This document shows, piece by piece, positions 63,669-64,000 of a DNA stretch of 64,000 nucleotides (within the stretch, counting starts at the first letter, position 1; each line of letters opens with the position of its first letter). The stretch lies in the NCBI GenBank assembly GCA_963575745.1, contig CAUYUJ010008602.1, positions 150,866-214,865 on the forward strand, written 5' to 3'. The notes beneath the pieces are model-generated. The model made no database searches, had not been told where the DNA came from, and worked only from the letters and a program-made list of their open reading frames with translations. Position numbers and translations under genes: made by a program. The stretch is from Prorocentrum cordatum. Lineage: Eukaryota > Sar > Dinophyceae > Prorocentrales > Prorocentraceae.

Positions 63669-64000
63669 TTGTCGAATAAACACATCAAGCTGTACCGGCT
63701 CTTGCCGAAGACAAATGAGAAGTACGCCCAGCGTCCGAACACGGATTTCCCGAATCCAAATGGATTTAAGGGCGTTCATGATGTAGATGTGGTTGCCGTT
63801 CAGCGTGCCTACAGGTACTCAGGTCACGTGGTGCGACAGAGGGGTTACAATCCAGATCGCCCGACTTCACGTGTCTGGGAGTGGGAGTGCCAACGTGTTG
63901 CATGCCAGAACGTACGCAAGTTGTCTGACAGACAGGGTTTTGCTAGGTGTAGCTCTTGGACAAGACAATTCACACGATATCTTGAATCATTGAACCGCGA
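63669..64000 (+). CDS. reading frame running off the right edge, resembling a LINE C-terminal region
   Basis: After a TAG at 63666-63668 one frame is open to the last base with no ATG near its start. It reads NKHIKLYRLLPKTNEKYAQR, then VAVQRAYRYSGHVVRQRGY, RVWEWECQRVACQ and WTRQFTRYLESLN. The pattern of a helix ending in RYSGHVVR, a Trp-rich VWEWECQ and a final W..QF..YL resembles the C-terminal part of dinoflagellate LINE ORF2 proteins (R-W-A-G-H, W-W, W-E blocks). The same frame is also open upstream of the TAG, so a decayed ORF is possible. Family resemblance is from memory of the pattern only. Confidence 0.42.
   Translation, partial: MSNKHIKLYRLLPKTNEKYAQRPNTDFPNPNGFKGVHDVDVVAVQRAYRYSGHVVRQRGYNPDRPTSRVWEWECQRVACQNVRKLSDRQGFARCSSWTRQFTRYLESLNR

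Overview
The window reads as repeat-saturated, GC-rich nuclear DNA of a protist, most probably a dinoflagellate. The case rests on several features: fragments of non-LTR retrotransposons with endonuclease, YADD reverse transcriptase and RNase H domains; a MATE transporter gene split into short exons, with one GT-AG intron and one GC-AG intron; and introns built from short inverted-repeat elements with target-site duplications. There are no prokaryotic operons, no tRNA or rRNA genes and no CRISPR array. The species is not determined, and the assignment is an inference.

Layout. 0-8 kb: the RNase H end of a LINE enters from the left edge, followed by short inverted-repeat elements (families A, B, E, R and F), a composite repeat (D) and purine (GGA)n tracts, one about 430 bp long. 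8-14 kb: degenerate tandem repeats and AT-rich spacer. 14.3-19.9 kb: four copies of a roughly 1.3-kb higher-order repeat, one of them inflated by a (GTC)n expansion of about 0.9 kb. 20-28.7 kb: three decayed LINEs and a 90-bp satellite array of about 19 units. 29-36.6 kb: microsatellites, F, R, C and E elements, and a second, inverted 90-bp array lying inside a 54-bp array. 36.7-44 kb: the MATE efflux transporter gene surrounded by six copies of a fold-back element (FB). 44-46.4 kb: microsatellites. 46.4-51.3 kb: the best preserved LINE, with endonuclease, reverse transcriptase and zinc-finger regions, two frameshifts and one internal stop, followed by extra ORFs. 52-60.3 kb: very long (TCC)n tracts, another LINE 3' end and two more D repeats. 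60.4-62.3 kb: an ATCGAT-rich and then a (CAT)n tract. 62.3-64 kb: mostly unassigned, ending in a reading frame that runs off the right edge and resembles a LINE C-terminus.

The only recognisable host gene is the MATE transporter (exons at 37974-38669, 39103-39171, 39600-39642, 39845-40084 and 40289 to about 40547). Its introns are the main discovery. Introns 3 and 4 (202 and 204 bp) each consist of one FB element plus one copy of the pentamer ACCAT. Precise removal restores the frame and the family alignment, yet no placement of the splice junction inside the duplicated ACCAT gives an AG acceptor. Intron 2 is an inverted-repeat element of a second family (B) carrying a nested element of a third family (A), with its GC donor and AG acceptor lying in the B termini. 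The window therefore suggests several cut-and-paste-like mini-element families acting as intron generators in a single gene.
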